DNA from: Nostoc linckia NIES-25
GTDB taxonomy: Bacteria > Cyanobacteriota > Cyanobacteriia > Cyanobacteriales > Nostocaceae
Reading direction: 5' to 3'
Assembly (NCBI RefSeq): GCF_002368035.1
Contig: NZ_AP018222.1
Span: 3,961,534 to 4,025,533 of the forward strand
DNA: 64,000 bases
This document shows, piece by piece, positions 28,825 through 37,609 of the stretch (its first letter is position 1; each line of letters begins with the position of its first letter). Made by a program: the position numbers and the translations under genes. The notes under the pieces were generated by a model that worked only from the letters and a program-made list of their open reading frames with translations, was not told where the DNA came from and ran no database searches.

Positions 28825-31065
28825 TTACCGTTGTAAGGATTGGAGTTGATGATTTTTGACTGTAGTTTCCAGAGAAATTGGTATCAGGCGCACTGCACAG
28901 GCTTTTAATTCTGGTTGCAGAGAATCGGGACAAGATTCAGGGTGGGTGAGGGCGTTTGCTTCGGCATTATCCGCCCAGAGGGAACCCCAGTGCATGGGGA
29001 CAAAAACTGTACCAGGCGCGATCGCTTTTGTCACTTTAGCAGGAAATTTAGCTTGGCCGCGAAGCGATCGCACTTCTACATACTGATTATCTACAATACC
29101 CAACAGAGCAGCATCACGGGGATGAATTTCGATAAACGGTTCAGGATGCATTTTACAAATTTTTTCAATCCGTCCGGTGCGCGTCTGGGTGTGCCAATGG
29201 CCGTAAACTCTTCCAGTAGTTAACACAAAAGGATAATCAGGGTTTGGTGGTTCTGCCAATCCCTTTGAGTAATATGCGCCAAATCGAGCGCGTCCGTCAG
29301 GGGTGTGGAAGCGGAGATTGGTGTAGAGTCGTTTGGAGTTAGGAGTGGGAAGTGAGGAGTGAGGAGTTGAAGATTCTAATTCATCACTCTTAACTCCTAA
29401 CTCATAACTCTTTTCTGGGTGAGGCCATTGAGTCGGGCCTTGTGCTTGTAATTGCGCGTGGCTGATACCGGTCATATCGCAGGGGCGATTTTTGGTGAGT
29501 TTGGCAAACTCGGCGTAAACTTCAGCGGAGTTAGCAAAGGCAAACTCTTTACTAAAACCGAGCCGGCGTCCAACTTCAGCGAAAATTTCCCAATCTGGTT
29601 TTGCTTCTCTTGGGGGTTGGCGAAAGGCTTGACACAGAGTCACCATGCGTTCGGAGTTGGTCATCACGCCAGTTTTTTCACCCCATTGGGCTGCTGGTAG
29701 CAGAACATGGGCGTAAGCAGAAGTTTCTGTGGGATAATAGGCGTCTTGGTAGATGGTAAAAGGCGATCGCAACAACGCCTTCTTTGTTCGTTCTAAATCT
29801 GGCATACTCACAGCCGGATTTGTAGCAGCAATCCAAAGTACCCCTACAGCATTATTTTCTAGCCCTGTAATCATGTCCCAAGCAGTCAAACCCGGATGGG
29901 GCGAAATTTTTCCTGGTTGGAGTCCCCAAAGCTCCTCAACTTCTGCGCGATGTTGGGGATTTTTTACTAGCCGATAACCCGGTAATAAATGCGCCAACCC
30001 CCCAGCTTCCCTTCCTCCCATTGCGTTTGGCTGACCGGTGAGAGAAAAAGGGCCAGCCCCTGGTTTGCCAATTTGTCCGGTCATCAGGTGCAGATTGATG
30101 ATGGTTCTCACCTTAGCCGTTCCTTCTGAGGATTGATTCACACCCATTGACCACAACGATAAAACCCGCTGTGATTGACCCCAATATCGTGCTGCTGTTT
30201 CTAAATCTTCAATACTGATGCCACATTCACGAGCTACCACTTCTGGCGGGTAGTGGCGAATTACCTCAGCGTATGCAGGAAAATTGCTGGTACAGTCATC
30301 CACGAACATGGTATCGACGTAGTTCCAGCGCATCAATAAATGAGCGATACCGTTTAACAAATCGATATCTGTACCGGGACGAATTGCTAAATGTAAATCT
30401 GCGGCTTCTGCGGTTGGCGTGCGTCGGGGATCGACCACAATCATTTTGACTTTGCGATTCTTTTTGTGATATTTTGCCAGCCGGTTGAAAGCGATGGGGT
30501 GACATTCAGCTGCATTAGTGCCAATTAAAAATGCACAGTCGGTTAACTCCAAGTCTTCATAACAGCAAGGAGGCCCGTCTGAGCCAAAGCTTTGAATGTA
30601 TCCAGCCACAGCGCTAGACATACATAAACGGGAGTTGGCATCAAAATTATTAGTACCCAAACACCCTTTCATGAATTTCTGGGCTATGTAATAATCCTCA
30701 GTTTGAAACTGACCAGAACCATACATACATATTGCTTCTGGCCCTTGGGTGAAACGCACAGTTTGAATGCGCTTGGCAATGAGATCGAAAGCTTCATCCC
30801 AACTAACACGGCGAAACTCTCGGTCTAAAGAGTCTCGCACCATTGGATAATGCAATCTATTCTTATCTAAAGATTCAGCGATGGTTGCACCTTTGACGCA
30901 AACCATACCTTGACTGGATGGATGAGCTTTATCACCCCGCACCCGCCATATTGGATTTCCTTGGTTATCTCGATTAGTTGCTTTGCCAAGTTCTGCTGGA
31001 GGGGAAACTTCTAATCCGCAACCGACACCACAGTAAGGACAAAGGGTTTTAGTAAATTCAGTCAT
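28825..31065 (-). CDS. narB: Ferredoxin-nitrate reductase
   Basis: A 746-residue molybdenum enzyme that reduces nitrate to nitrite with electrons from ferredoxin. The N-terminal 4Fe-4S motif is complete: C9-x2-C12-x3-C16 (LCPYCGVGCGLEV) and C56 (GMVCVKG). The probable Mo ligand is Cys149 in SRLCMSSAV. Bis-MGD binding segments (LIGTNAAECHP, TGQPNAMGGREAGGLAHLLP, FVPMHWGS) follow. Third in nirA-nrtP-narB. Between WPHPE and KRLYTNLRFHTPDGRA there are about 25 extra residues (SYELGVKSDELESSTPHSSL...), coded by heptamer-type repeat DNA at 29335-29412. That is an in-frame insertion in a loop of an otherwise intact enzyme. Confidence 0.95.
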   Translation of the reverse strand: MTEFTKTLCPYCGVGCGLEVSPPAELGKATNRDNQGNPIWRVRGDKAHPSSQGMVCVKGATIAESLDKNRLHYPMVRDSLDREFRRVSWDEAFDLIAKRIQTVRFTQGPEAICMYGSGQFQTEDYYIAQKFMKGCLGTNNFDANSRLCMSSAVAGYIQSFGSDGPPCCYEDLELTDCAFLIGTNAAECHPIAFNRLAKYHKKNRKVKMIVVDPRRTPTAEAADLHLAIRPGTDIDLLNGIAHLLMRWNYVDTMFVDDCTSNFPAYAEVIRHYPPEVVARECGISIEDLETAARYWGQSQRVLSLWSMGVNQSSEGTAKVRTIINLHLMTGQIGKPGAGPFSLTGQPNAMGGREAGGLAHLLPGYRLVKNPQHRAEVEELWGLQPGKISPHPGLTAWDMITGLENNAVGVLWIAATNPAVSMPDLERTKKALLRSPFTIYQDAYYPTETSAYAHVLLPAAQWGEKTGVMTNSERMVTLCQAFRQPPREAKPDWEIFAEVGRRLGFSKEFAFANSAEVYAEFAKLTKNRPCDMTGISHAQLQAQGPTQWPHPEKSYELGVKSDELESSTPHSSLPTPNSKRLYTNLRFHTPDGRARFGAYYSKGLAEPPNPDYPFVLTTGRVYGHWHTQTRTGRIEKICKMHPEPFIEIHPRDAALLGIVDNQYVEVRSLRGQAKFPAKVTKAIAPGTVFVPMHWGSLWADNAEANALTHPESCPDSLQPELKACAVRLIPISLETTVKNHQLQSLQR
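29335..29412. repeat. In-frame repeat insertion inside narB
   Basis: Segments such as ggagtgggaagtgaggagtg and aactcctaactcataactc are degenerate 7-base units. Almost the same units fill the variable loop of the tRNA-Leu intron at 57485-57555. The length is a multiple of three, keeping narB in frame. Confidence 0.75.
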
Positions 31066-31305
31066 ACCAATTTTGGATAGATTAAAAGTTTTAATTCAAA
31101 ATTTATTCGATGGAATTGTAAATAATAAATAATACTAATTATCCCAATCATCCATCATATATTTTTGCTAAACTTTGCTATGGTTTTTGATAAATTTAAG
31201 CCAAAGAGCAGAGCTGTAGAGAAGAGATTAAATATTGAAAAATAATTTTTAACTTATTTTATTCTCTATAACTCAACACGGTTCAGTTAGCGTTTTAATT
31301 ACTTT

Positions 31306-31391
31306 AGATCCCCCCAAGCCCCCTTAAAAAGGGGGGCTAAGAACACTCTTGTACCCCCTTTTTAAGGGGGTCGGTGCAGGCGGGGGGATCT
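31306..31391. repeat. Palindromic repeat between nrtP and narB
   Basis: AGATCCCCCCAAGCCCCCTT at the left and AAGGGGGTCGGTGCAGGCGG plus GGGATCT at the right form long inverted arms, with an inner stem CCCCCTTaaaaAAGGGGG. It lies in the 397-base nrtP-narB gap. In a co-transcript it would be a strong hairpin that could lower narB expression relative to nirA-nrtP. Confidence 0.75.
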
Positions 31392-31462
31392 TATCTGAAC
31401 TGTATTGCCCTATAACTCTGCACGCCCCGAATCCGATTTTTACTCAATGATTTTTGAGTTGA

Positions 31463-32956
31463 TTATTCTTCGGTGGAAAAGATAATAGCCGGGTTTTCTG
31501 ATGTTTCTCTTGCATTAGTAGCAAAGGAATTCTTCGGTTCTTTGAGGAAGAAGGCACACATAAAGGCGCAAATTATTGCAGCTAAACCCATTGTGCTAAA
31601 TAACGTAGGAGCGTCAGTTAAGCTAAAAATTGTCAGGTAAACTACGCCGCCAAAATTACCGTAAGCTCCAACGTTACCAGCAATTTGTCCGGTGGCTTCT
31701 TTTTTAATTAAAGGTACGATACCGTAAGTTGCACCGCAGCCAGCTTGGGCAAAGTAAGCGGCAAACATTGTAACTGCGATCGCTAGGGGAATTGGCCAGT
31801 TACTATTAATAAAATGTGCCATCAAATAACCAACACCAATGCCTGCACTGATAATTGTCATCGTCCACTTACGCGAACCGAATTTATCAGAAATTAAGCC
31901 ACCGCTAGGACGAGAAACTAAATTCAGAAACGGATAAGTTGCGGCAATCATCCCAGCTACAACGTGTTCTAAACCAAAGGTTTTTTCAAAAAATGCTGGC
32001 AACATGGAAACGGCAGCAAGTTCTGAACCAAAGTTAGTTACATAAGTAAATTCGAGTAAAGCTATTTGACCAAATTGAAAGCGTTCGGCTGGTGCGTAGG
32101 TTTTCTTGCCAATTAAAAGTTCCCGGTTTACTTGCCAAGCTTTATAACTTTGGTAAAGAAATAATCCTGCTAAAAATAACCACGCAAGATACATTTGGCT
32201 CAAAGTTAAGAAGTGAATATTCTTTTGTTCCAAGCGCCAAGCTAATAAACCTAAGGCGAAAATTAAACCAAAATTTGAGACAATCATCGCCCAGAAACTT
32301 TTAACGCTGGTTACTTCTAAAGCACCATTTTTCTTAGGCTTTTGATACACTTTACCAGTGGGTGTATCTTGGACGCTGTTGTAATAAATTACGCCGTAGA
32401 TAGCTGCAACAATTCCGGTAAATGCGATCGCAAATCGCCAATTAGAAGCACCACCAGCCAAAAAGCTTGTAGAAACTGCAATTATCGGTAAGGCAAACTC
32501 GGCACCAAAAGCCCCAAAGTTACCCCAACCGCCATAAATACCTTGAGCAATTCCCATTTCCTTCGGCTGGAACCATTCCCCCACCATCCGAATACCGACA
32601 ACAAACCCAGAACCAACAATTCCCATCAGCAAACGACTGATAACTAATTGATTAAAATCTTGGGCTAACGCCGTCGCCAAACAAGGAACAACTGCAAATA
32701 TCAGTAGGATTGAATAGGTAATTCTGGGGCCAAAACGATCCAAAAGCATCCCAATAATTAACCGTGCTGGAATTGTCAAAGCAAGGTTACAAATGCCCAA
32801 AGTTTTGATTTGTTCGGGGGCTAAATCTAATTGTTTGCCAATAGTTGTAGCGAAGGGAGCAAAATTAAACCAACAGACAAAAGTGAGAAAAAAAGCAAAC
32901 CAAGTCTGATGTAAGATGCGATAGCGATCGCTGAATGAAAATAAATTTTTAAGCAT
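31463..32956 (-). CDS. nrtP: Nitrate/nitrite permease, major facilitator type
   Basis: A 497-residue 12-helix MFS transporter of the NNP (nitrate-nitrite porter) family. N-terminal marks are WFAFFLTFVCWFNFAPF, LTIPARLIIGMLLDRFGPR and the nitrate signature GNFGAFGAEFALP-like region around residue 160. Helix pairs repeat in the second half with NVGAYGNFGGVVYLTIF. NrtP imports nitrate and nitrite in some cyanobacteria, where others use the ABC system NrtABCD; here the MFS type occupies that place between nirA and narB. A central cytoplasmic loop (VYQKPKKNGALEVTSVKS) separates the halves. It begins 141 bases after nirA. Confidence 0.93.
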   Translation of the reverse strand: MLKNLFSFSDRYRILHQTWFAFFLTFVCWFNFAPFATTIGKQLDLAPEQIKTLGICNLALTIPARLIIGMLLDRFGPRITYSILLIFAVVPCLATALAQDFNQLVISRLLMGIVGSGFVVGIRMVGEWFQPKEMGIAQGIYGGWGNFGAFGAEFALPIIAVSTSFLAGGASNWRFAIAFTGIVAAIYGVIYYNSVQDTPTGKVYQKPKKNGALEVTSVKSFWAMIVSNFGLIFALGLLAWRLEQKNIHFLTLSQMYLAWLFLAGLFLYQSYKAWQVNRELLIGKKTYAPAERFQFGQIALLEFTYVTNFGSELAAVSMLPAFFEKTFGLEHVVAGMIAATYPFLNLVSRPSGGLISDKFGSRKWTMTIISAGIGVGYLMAHFINSNWPIPLAIAVTMFAAYFAQAGCGATYGIVPLIKKEATGQIAGNVGAYGNFGGVVYLTIFSLTDAPTLFSTMGLAAIICAFMCAFFLKEPKNSFATNARETSENPAIIFSTEE

Positions 32957-33097
32957 TTTTATGTCCCTAATTGAAGAGGTGGGGAGTGTGAGGAGATAGG
33001 GAAATGGAGAGTGTAGGGAGGTGTGGGGAGAATCCCTAAGTTATCGCTGGAAGCGGAGCAAGGAAAGCTCCGCTCAAAAGTCAACAGTCAACAATCA

Positions 33098-34723
33098 TTA
33101 ACTACCAACTGCTAAAGCTTCTTGCTTGAGTTTTGCCCCAAAGTTTTTGATGAGTAAATCTTGCAATATTGGCTGTAAATCTTCACAAGGTATGCCTTTG
33201 ATAATGCAAGTTCCCAGATGGGCATCTTTACCAACTTTGCCGCCCATATATATGTCAACGCCTTCGAGGGTTTTACCATTTTTGCGAGTTTTAGTTCCCA
33301 TTAAGCCAATGTCTGCAACTTGAGGTTGTCCGCAGGAGTTGGGACAACCAGTCCAGTGAATTCGCACGGGATGGGTGAAGGTTAACTCTTCTTCTAAGGC
33401 TTTAATCATTGCCAGGGCGCGGTTTTTGGTTTCGATGAGAGCAAAGTTGCAAAATTGTGCGCCTGTGCAAGATACTAGCGATCGCGTTAAGAAACCTGGA
33501 TTAATCGAAAACCTTTCTAGTAATGGCTCTGTTAAAAATGTTGCTAATCTAGATTCAGCAACGTTGGGGATAATGATATTTTGCTCCACTGTGAAACGGA
33601 TTTCACCGCTACCATAAACTTCCGCTAGACGTGCAATTTCAAACATATCTTCGGCATACAACCGACCAACAGGAATCTGCAAGCCTACGTAATTTAATCC
33701 TGGTTGTTTTTGTTTGTATACCCCGATGTGGTCGCGCTTTTCCCAGTCGATCTCATCTTTTGGCGCTGCGGGTAACAATGATTTACCCAAGCGATTTTCC
33801 ACTTCTTGGCGAAACTTTTCTAAACCCCATTCATCAATTAGCCACATCAGACGAGATTTTTGCCGATTAGCACGCGAGCCGCAATCGCGAAAAACTTCTA
33901 AAACGGCTCTACATACGGCTACCACATCTTCTGGAGCCACCCAAGCATTCAGCGGAATCGCCGCCTCACAACGTTTGGCAGAGAAAAAACCACCGACGAT
34001 GATGTTAAAGCCGAATACTGGGGATTGGGGATTGGGGATTGGGGATTGGGAAGAATTTTCCCTAGTCCCTAGTCCCCAGTCCCCAGTCCCCTCCTGAAAT
34101 GCTGGCACGAATGCCAAATCATTAATCTCCGCGTGAACTGAATTGTCTCTTCCACCAGCGATCGCAATGTTAAATTTCCGTGGTAAATTGCTAAACTCTG
34201 GGTTGCCTTCGCCTTTGTTGGTGAGCATATCTTGAATTTGCTGTACCAACTCTCGCGTGTCGTACAACTCATCTGCATCTAACCCCGCCACAGGATCGCC
34301 TGTGATATTGCGGATGTTATCCATCCCTGACTGCACGCTGGTTAAGCCAACTGCGTGAAATCTATTAAAAATATCTGGTAAATCAGAAATCCTGATTCCT
34401 CGCAATTGAATATTCTGTCTGGTAGTAATATCGGCACTACCCTCATCTCCGTAACGCTGCACTACTTCGGCTAAAACACGCATCTGAGTGCTGTTAAGAA
34501 TACCGTTAGGCATCCGCAACCGCATCATAAACTGACCTGGAGTAACTGGGCGAAAAAATACACCCACCCATTTGAGTCGATGATCTCGGTCTGTTTCGTC
34601 CATTGCTTCCCAACCCAAGGCGGCAAATTTTTCGATCTCACTCTTAACGGCAAGTCCATCTTTTTGAGCTTTGAATTTCTCGAACTTATTCAGGTTGGCG
34701 GTGGTAGTTGCTGTGTCTGTCAT
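33098..34723 (-). CDS. nirA: Ferredoxin-nitrite reductase
   Basis: A 541-residue siroheme/4Fe-4S enzyme that reduces nitrite to ammonium with six electrons from ferredoxin. The cluster ligands are visible: Cys419 and Cys425 (CTGAQFC), Cys460 and Cys464 (TGCPNSCG). Substrate and siroheme-binding Arg-rich segments (RLRMPNGILNSTQMRVLAEV, TTRQNIQLRGI) are present. It is first in nirA-nrtP-narB behind an NtcA-type promoter, with a leader of roughly 270 bases. The protein carries 23 extra residues (TGDWGLGTRENSSQSPIPNP...) between AFQEG and VFGFN, coded by exactly 69 bases of CCCCAAT/CCCCAGT heptamer DNA at 34019-34087. Confidence 0.95.
   Translation of the reverse strand: MTDTATTTANLNKFEKFKAQKDGLAVKSEIEKFAALGWEAMDETDRDHRLKWVGVFFRPVTPGQFMMRLRMPNGILNSTQMRVLAEVVQRYGDEGSADITTRQNIQLRGIRISDLPDIFNRFHAVGLTSVQSGMDNIRNITGDPVAGLDADELYDTRELVQQIQDMLTNKGEGNPEFSNLPRKFNIAIAGGRDNSVHAEINDLAFVPAFQEGTGDWGLGTRENSSQSPIPNPQSPVFGFNIIVGGFFSAKRCEAAIPLNAWVAPEDVVAVCRAVLEVFRDCGSRANRQKSRLMWLIDEWGLEKFRQEVENRLGKSLLPAAPKDEIDWEKRDHIGVYKQKQPGLNYVGLQIPVGRLYAEDMFEIARLAEVYGSGEIRFTVEQNIIIPNVAESRLATFLTEPLLERFSINPGFLTRSLVSCTGAQFCNFALIETKNRALAMIKALEEELTFTHPVRIHWTGCPNSCGQPQVADIGLMGTKTRKNGKTLEGVDIYMGGKVGKDAHLGTCIIKGIPCEDLQPILQDLLIKNFGAKLKQEALAVGS
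34019..34087. repeat. In-frame CCCCAGT/CCCCAAT heptamer insertion in nirA
   Basis: Four ggggatt units at the left (from 34020), a 15-base spacer, and agtccct/agtcccc units at the right. These are STRR-type heptamers known from heterocystous cyanobacteria, and left and right halves are inverted relative to each other. The insert is exactly 69 bases (23 codons), so the nirA frame is kept. Confidence 0.85.
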
Positions 34724-34996
34724 GAGGCTGACTCTCGTTGCAAGTTACTAATAAACGTCAAAACTTGTGGTTATTACTCAATATCAATCAATCCGTAGTT
34801 CCATCAGGTGTTGTATCTACGAGGATTAGAGAAGCAAAACTTAGATATGCGATTACGGCTGATTATTTATACTTCCGAAAATTCCAATGTGAAACTTAAA
34901 ATCCGTGGTTAATCGGGGAAAATTTGTCGTGATTTACATTTTGGGAATTTGTCAAGGAGTTTTGGTTACTGTTCATGTAACAATTTCGATACTCAT

Positions 34997-35038
34997 AACT
35001 TAAGGTCAGATTTCTGTTAAAATCGTATAAATTGTTAC
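34997..35038 (-). promoter_or_regulatory. NtcA-activated promoter of nirA
   Basis: On the minus strand GTAACAATTTATAC (35025-35038, GTA-N8-TAC) is followed, exactly 22 bases downstream, by TAAGTT (34997-35002), which fits the TAN3T -10 box of class II NtcA promoters. Transcription would start near 34990, leaving a leader of about 267 bases before nirA. NtcA is the cyanobacterial CRP-family nitrogen regulator. Confidence 0.85.
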
Positions 35039-35212
35039 GGTTTTTTAGTAGAATTGCAGAAAATGTATGATAAATATGCATTTTTTACATCCAATTCTGC
35101 CCTAAGTAGCCCAAAGTGCTTACATCAAAGGTATTTGAGATGACTGAAGCTATTTTCAATTACTATGTAGCAATCCTATTTGACGAGCTGCCAAAATTCT
35201 TGTGAAAGAGCT

Positions 35213-35629
35213 ATGAAACGTCGTGATTTTCTTAATTGGGTAGGTTTGAGTTGGATAGCGAGTTCTTTACCCGTAGCGATCGCAGCTTGTTCTTCCCAAA
35301 CAAATTCATCAGCATCAGCTGATTGGCAAACGGTAGGCACATCAGCAGATTTAGATAAAACAGGTCAATTGTTGGCGAAAAATTCACCTGCGGGGCCTGT
35401 GCTGGTAGTCGGTACATCTAAATCTCCAAGCCTGACGGCCGTCAACCCTACTTGTACTCATGCGGGTTGTACAGTGGGATGGAAAGCTGACGCCAAAAAA
35501 TTCGTCTGCCCCTGTCATGGTTCAGAATATGGGGCTGACGGTAAAGTGCAAAAAGGCCCAGCAGCAGAACCATTAAAAACTTACGCTGCCAAAATAGAAG
35601 GTAGTTCAGTTGTAGTCAAGCCAGGTTAA
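35213..35629 (+). CDS. Rieske 2Fe-2S protein with Tat-type lipoprotein signal
   Basis: A 138-residue protein from ATG 35213 (MKRRDFLNWVGLSWIASSLP), preceded by gaaagag. An ATG 11 codons earlier lacks the twin-Arg N-terminus. The signal has RRDF (twin-arginine) and ends VAIAAC, a lipobox, so it may be a folded, exported lipoprotein. The cluster ligands are intact: CTHAGC and CPCHGSEY, two Cys and two His. It resembles soluble or peripheral Rieske proteins rather than PetC of cytochrome b6f, because it lacks the usual length. It is divergent from nirA and upstream of the HEAT-repeat gene. Its redox partner is unknown. Confidence 0.85.
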   Translation: MKRRDFLNWVGLSWIASSLPVAIAACSSQTNSSASADWQTVGTSADLDKTGQLLAKNSPAGPVLVVGTSKSPSLTAVNPTCTHAGCTVGWKADAKKFVCPCHGSEYGADGKVQKGPAAEPLKTYAAKIEGSSVVVKPG

Positions 35630-35740
35630 AAGCGACTGTTGACTGTTGAGCGGAACCGGAGACTTTTCCGTTGCTCCGGTGAGGAATTATTATTCTCCCT
35701 ACACTTCCCCACTCCCAACTTCCCACTCACTTCTAAAATC

Positions 35741-37039
35741 GTGAATAATATCAACCAGCTTTTGATGCAAGTTCAGGCAGCATATAAGGCAGCTGATTGG
35801 TCATCACTAACTCAATATTTACAACAATTAATTATAGGGACAGACATTGAACATCCAGAGATAGTTGAAAATCGAGAATATCTGCTGACATTAACACTTT
35901 CAATGTTAGAGATGGGAGATTTTCAGCAACGTTGGGAAATAACTAAGATATTAACTAACTTGGGAAATATTGCGATCCCACCACTGATTGAAATATTAAA
36001 AGATGAAGACGTAGATGAAGAATTACGTTGGTATGCAGCACGGACTTTAGGAGAATTTCAGCACCCAAATGCCATCGCAGCTTTAGTAGAATTATTGAAA
36101 AATGATGAGGATGAAGAACTCAAAGCGATCGCAGCTACAGCACTAGGAAAAATGGGTACTGTTGCTATTACTTCCCTCGCAGAACTTCTAGTAGATGAGG
36201 ATACGCGGCTTTTGGCAGTGCGATCGCTTTGTTGTATTCCCCAAACAGAAACCATTGCACCACTGTTGAGTGTAGTCCAAGATCCACAACCTGCAATTCG
36301 CGCTGCTGCAATTGAAGCCCTCACTAACTTTGACGATGAACGCGTACCACCAGTTTTGTTAAACGCTTTGGATGATGTAGCCGCCACAGTGAGACGTGCA
36401 GCAGTGATTGGTTTAGGTTTTCGCCCCGACTTGCGCCAAGCCTTCGATTTAGTGACGAGATTACAACCAAAGCTTTATGACATTAATCTTGATGTTTGTT
36501 GTGCAGCGGCCACTAGCCTTTCTCGTATGGGTAGTGATGAGGCTGCCAAACACTTATTTGATTTGCTGATTTCACCCCAGACGCCGATAACGCTGCAATT
36601 AGAAACTATCCGCGCTTTAAGTTGGATGGGGACACAATCGAGTTTGAAATATTTACAAACAGCACTCCATCAAAGTACATCAGAAACAGCTTGGCAAGAA
36701 ATTGTTACAGTTTTAGGGCGAGTCCAAAAGCCACAGCTAACAACACCAGCCACGGAAATTTTAATAGAAGTATTGCAATCGCAACATCCAGCGATAAAAA
36801 TCACCAATCTCAAAAGTGCGATCGCTTTATCTTTAGGACAGTTAGGCAAAACCCAGGCAATTGAACCATTGATTTTGCTGCTAGCTGATTCTAATGTATC
36901 GGTGAGACTACATGCGATCGCAGCACTGAAAAATCTCGATAAGGAAGCCGCACATCAAAAATTGCAGCAGTTAGCAAATAACCCTGAGCTTACACCAGAT
37001 TTGCAACAAGGAATCGCGATCGCTTTGGCAGAGTGGTAA
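35741..37039 (+). CDS. nirB: HEAT-repeat protein, probable NirB
   Basis: A protein of about 432 residues from GTG 35741 (NNINQLLMQVQAAYKAADW). The upstream part of the frame translates repeat DNA (PTPNFPL) and is excluded. Helical HEAT/PBS-lyase-type repeats run throughout: AIPPLIEILKDEDVDEELRW, YAARTLGEFQHPNAIAALVE, AAAIEALTNFDDERVPPVLL and LHAIAALKNLDKEA. Such repeats serve protein-protein contacts. In Anabaena, NirB, described as a protein-interaction partner needed for full NirA activity, is encoded beside nirA; position and fold make this the likely NirB, though I cannot compare sequences. The symbol is therefore provisional. It lies 111 bases after the Rieske gene. Confidence 0.65.
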   Translation: MNNINQLLMQVQAAYKAADWSSLTQYLQQLIIGTDIEHPEIVENREYLLTLTLSMLEMGDFQQRWEITKILTNLGNIAIPPLIEILKDEDVDEELRWYAARTLGEFQHPNAIAALVELLKNDEDEELKAIAATALGKMGTVAITSLAELLVDEDTRLLAVRSLCCIPQTETIAPLLSVVQDPQPAIRAAAIEALTNFDDERVPPVLLNALDDVAATVRRAAVIGLGFRPDLRQAFDLVTRLQPKLYDINLDVCCAAATSLSRMGSDEAAKHLFDLLISPQTPITLQLETIRALSWMGTQSSLKYLQTALHQSTSETAWQEIVTVLGRVQKPQLTTPATEILIEVLQSQHPAIKITNLKSAIALSLGQLGKTQAIEPLILLLADSNVSVRLHAIAALKNLDKEAAHQKLQQLANNPELTPDLQQGIAIALAEW

Positions 37040-37124
37040 ATTCGCTTAAACAGGAAGTGTGAGTTACTAGCCCTAATAACTGAAGATAATATAATAGCGC
37101 TATGTTTGTGGGAGTTTGGTAGTT

Positions 37125-37343
37125 ATGACCGAGTTACTTGAAAAAGCGATCGCCAGGTTGAAAACCTTGCCTCCTAGCGAACAGGATGCGATCGCTGCGA
37201 TGATTTTGGAAGAACTCGAAGACGAAATCCAATGGGATGAAGCATTTGCAAGCTCTAAAGATACCCTTGCTAAACTCGCAGCTGAAGCAATGGCTGAGTA
37301 TCACGCTCTTAAAACACAAGAGTTAGACCCAGAAACGTTGTGA
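37125..37343 (+). CDS. Antitoxin-like protein of a RelE/ParE-type pair
   Basis: A 72-residue acidic protein from ATG 37125 (MTELLEKAIARLKTLPPSEQ). The N-terminal helix pair LPPSEQDAIAAMILEELEDE is typical of small cyanobacterial antitoxins found before RelE/ParE toxins. The tail TQELDPETL ends at a TGA that overlaps the GTG start of the next gene by four bases (GTGA), so the two are translationally coupled. Antitoxins of this kind neutralise the toxin and often repress their own promoter. It lies between nirB and ntcB. Confidence 0.75.
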   Translation: MTELLEKAIARLKTLPPSEQDAIAAMILEELEDEIQWDEAFASSKDTLAKLAAEAMAEYHALKTQELDPETL

Positions 37344-37609
37344 AATCGTACACAACTGCCCAATTCCGTAAAGCTTTTGCTGATTTACCCGAACAAGTTC
37401 AAAAGCAGACACGTCAGGCATATCGCCAATTTAAGCAAGATCCTGGACATCCAAGCTTACGCTTCAAAAAAGTACATCCAGAATTACCAATTTACTCTGC
37501 TCGGATTAGTAAAAGTTATCGAGCAGTTGGACAATTAGAAGGCAATACAGTCATTTGGTTTTGGGTTGGTTCACATACAGAGTATGACATGTTACTCTCT
37601 GACTTATAG
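37340..37609 (+). CDS. RelE/ParE-superfamily toxin
   Basis: An 89-residue protein starting at GTG 37340 (VKSYTTAQFRKAFADLPEQV). It has the compact RelE/ParE fold signature: RKAFADLPEQVQKQTRQAYR, GHPSLRFKKVHPELPIYSAR and SYRAVGQLEGNTVIWFWVG, ending HTEYDMLLSDL. RelE relatives cut mRNA on the ribosome and ParE relatives poison gyrase; which applies cannot be told. The basic central Arg/Lys residues are intact, so it may be active. It overlaps its antitoxin gene by four bases. Confidence 0.8.
   Translation: MKSYTTAQFRKAFADLPEQVQKQTRQAYRQFKQDPGHPSLRFKKVHPELPIYSARISKSYRAVGQLEGNTVIWFWVGSHTEYDMLLSDL

Noticed and set aside
35025..35038. NtcA box also serving the rightward Rieske gene
   Set aside because: The box is palindromic, but no TAN3T lies 22-23 bases to its right.
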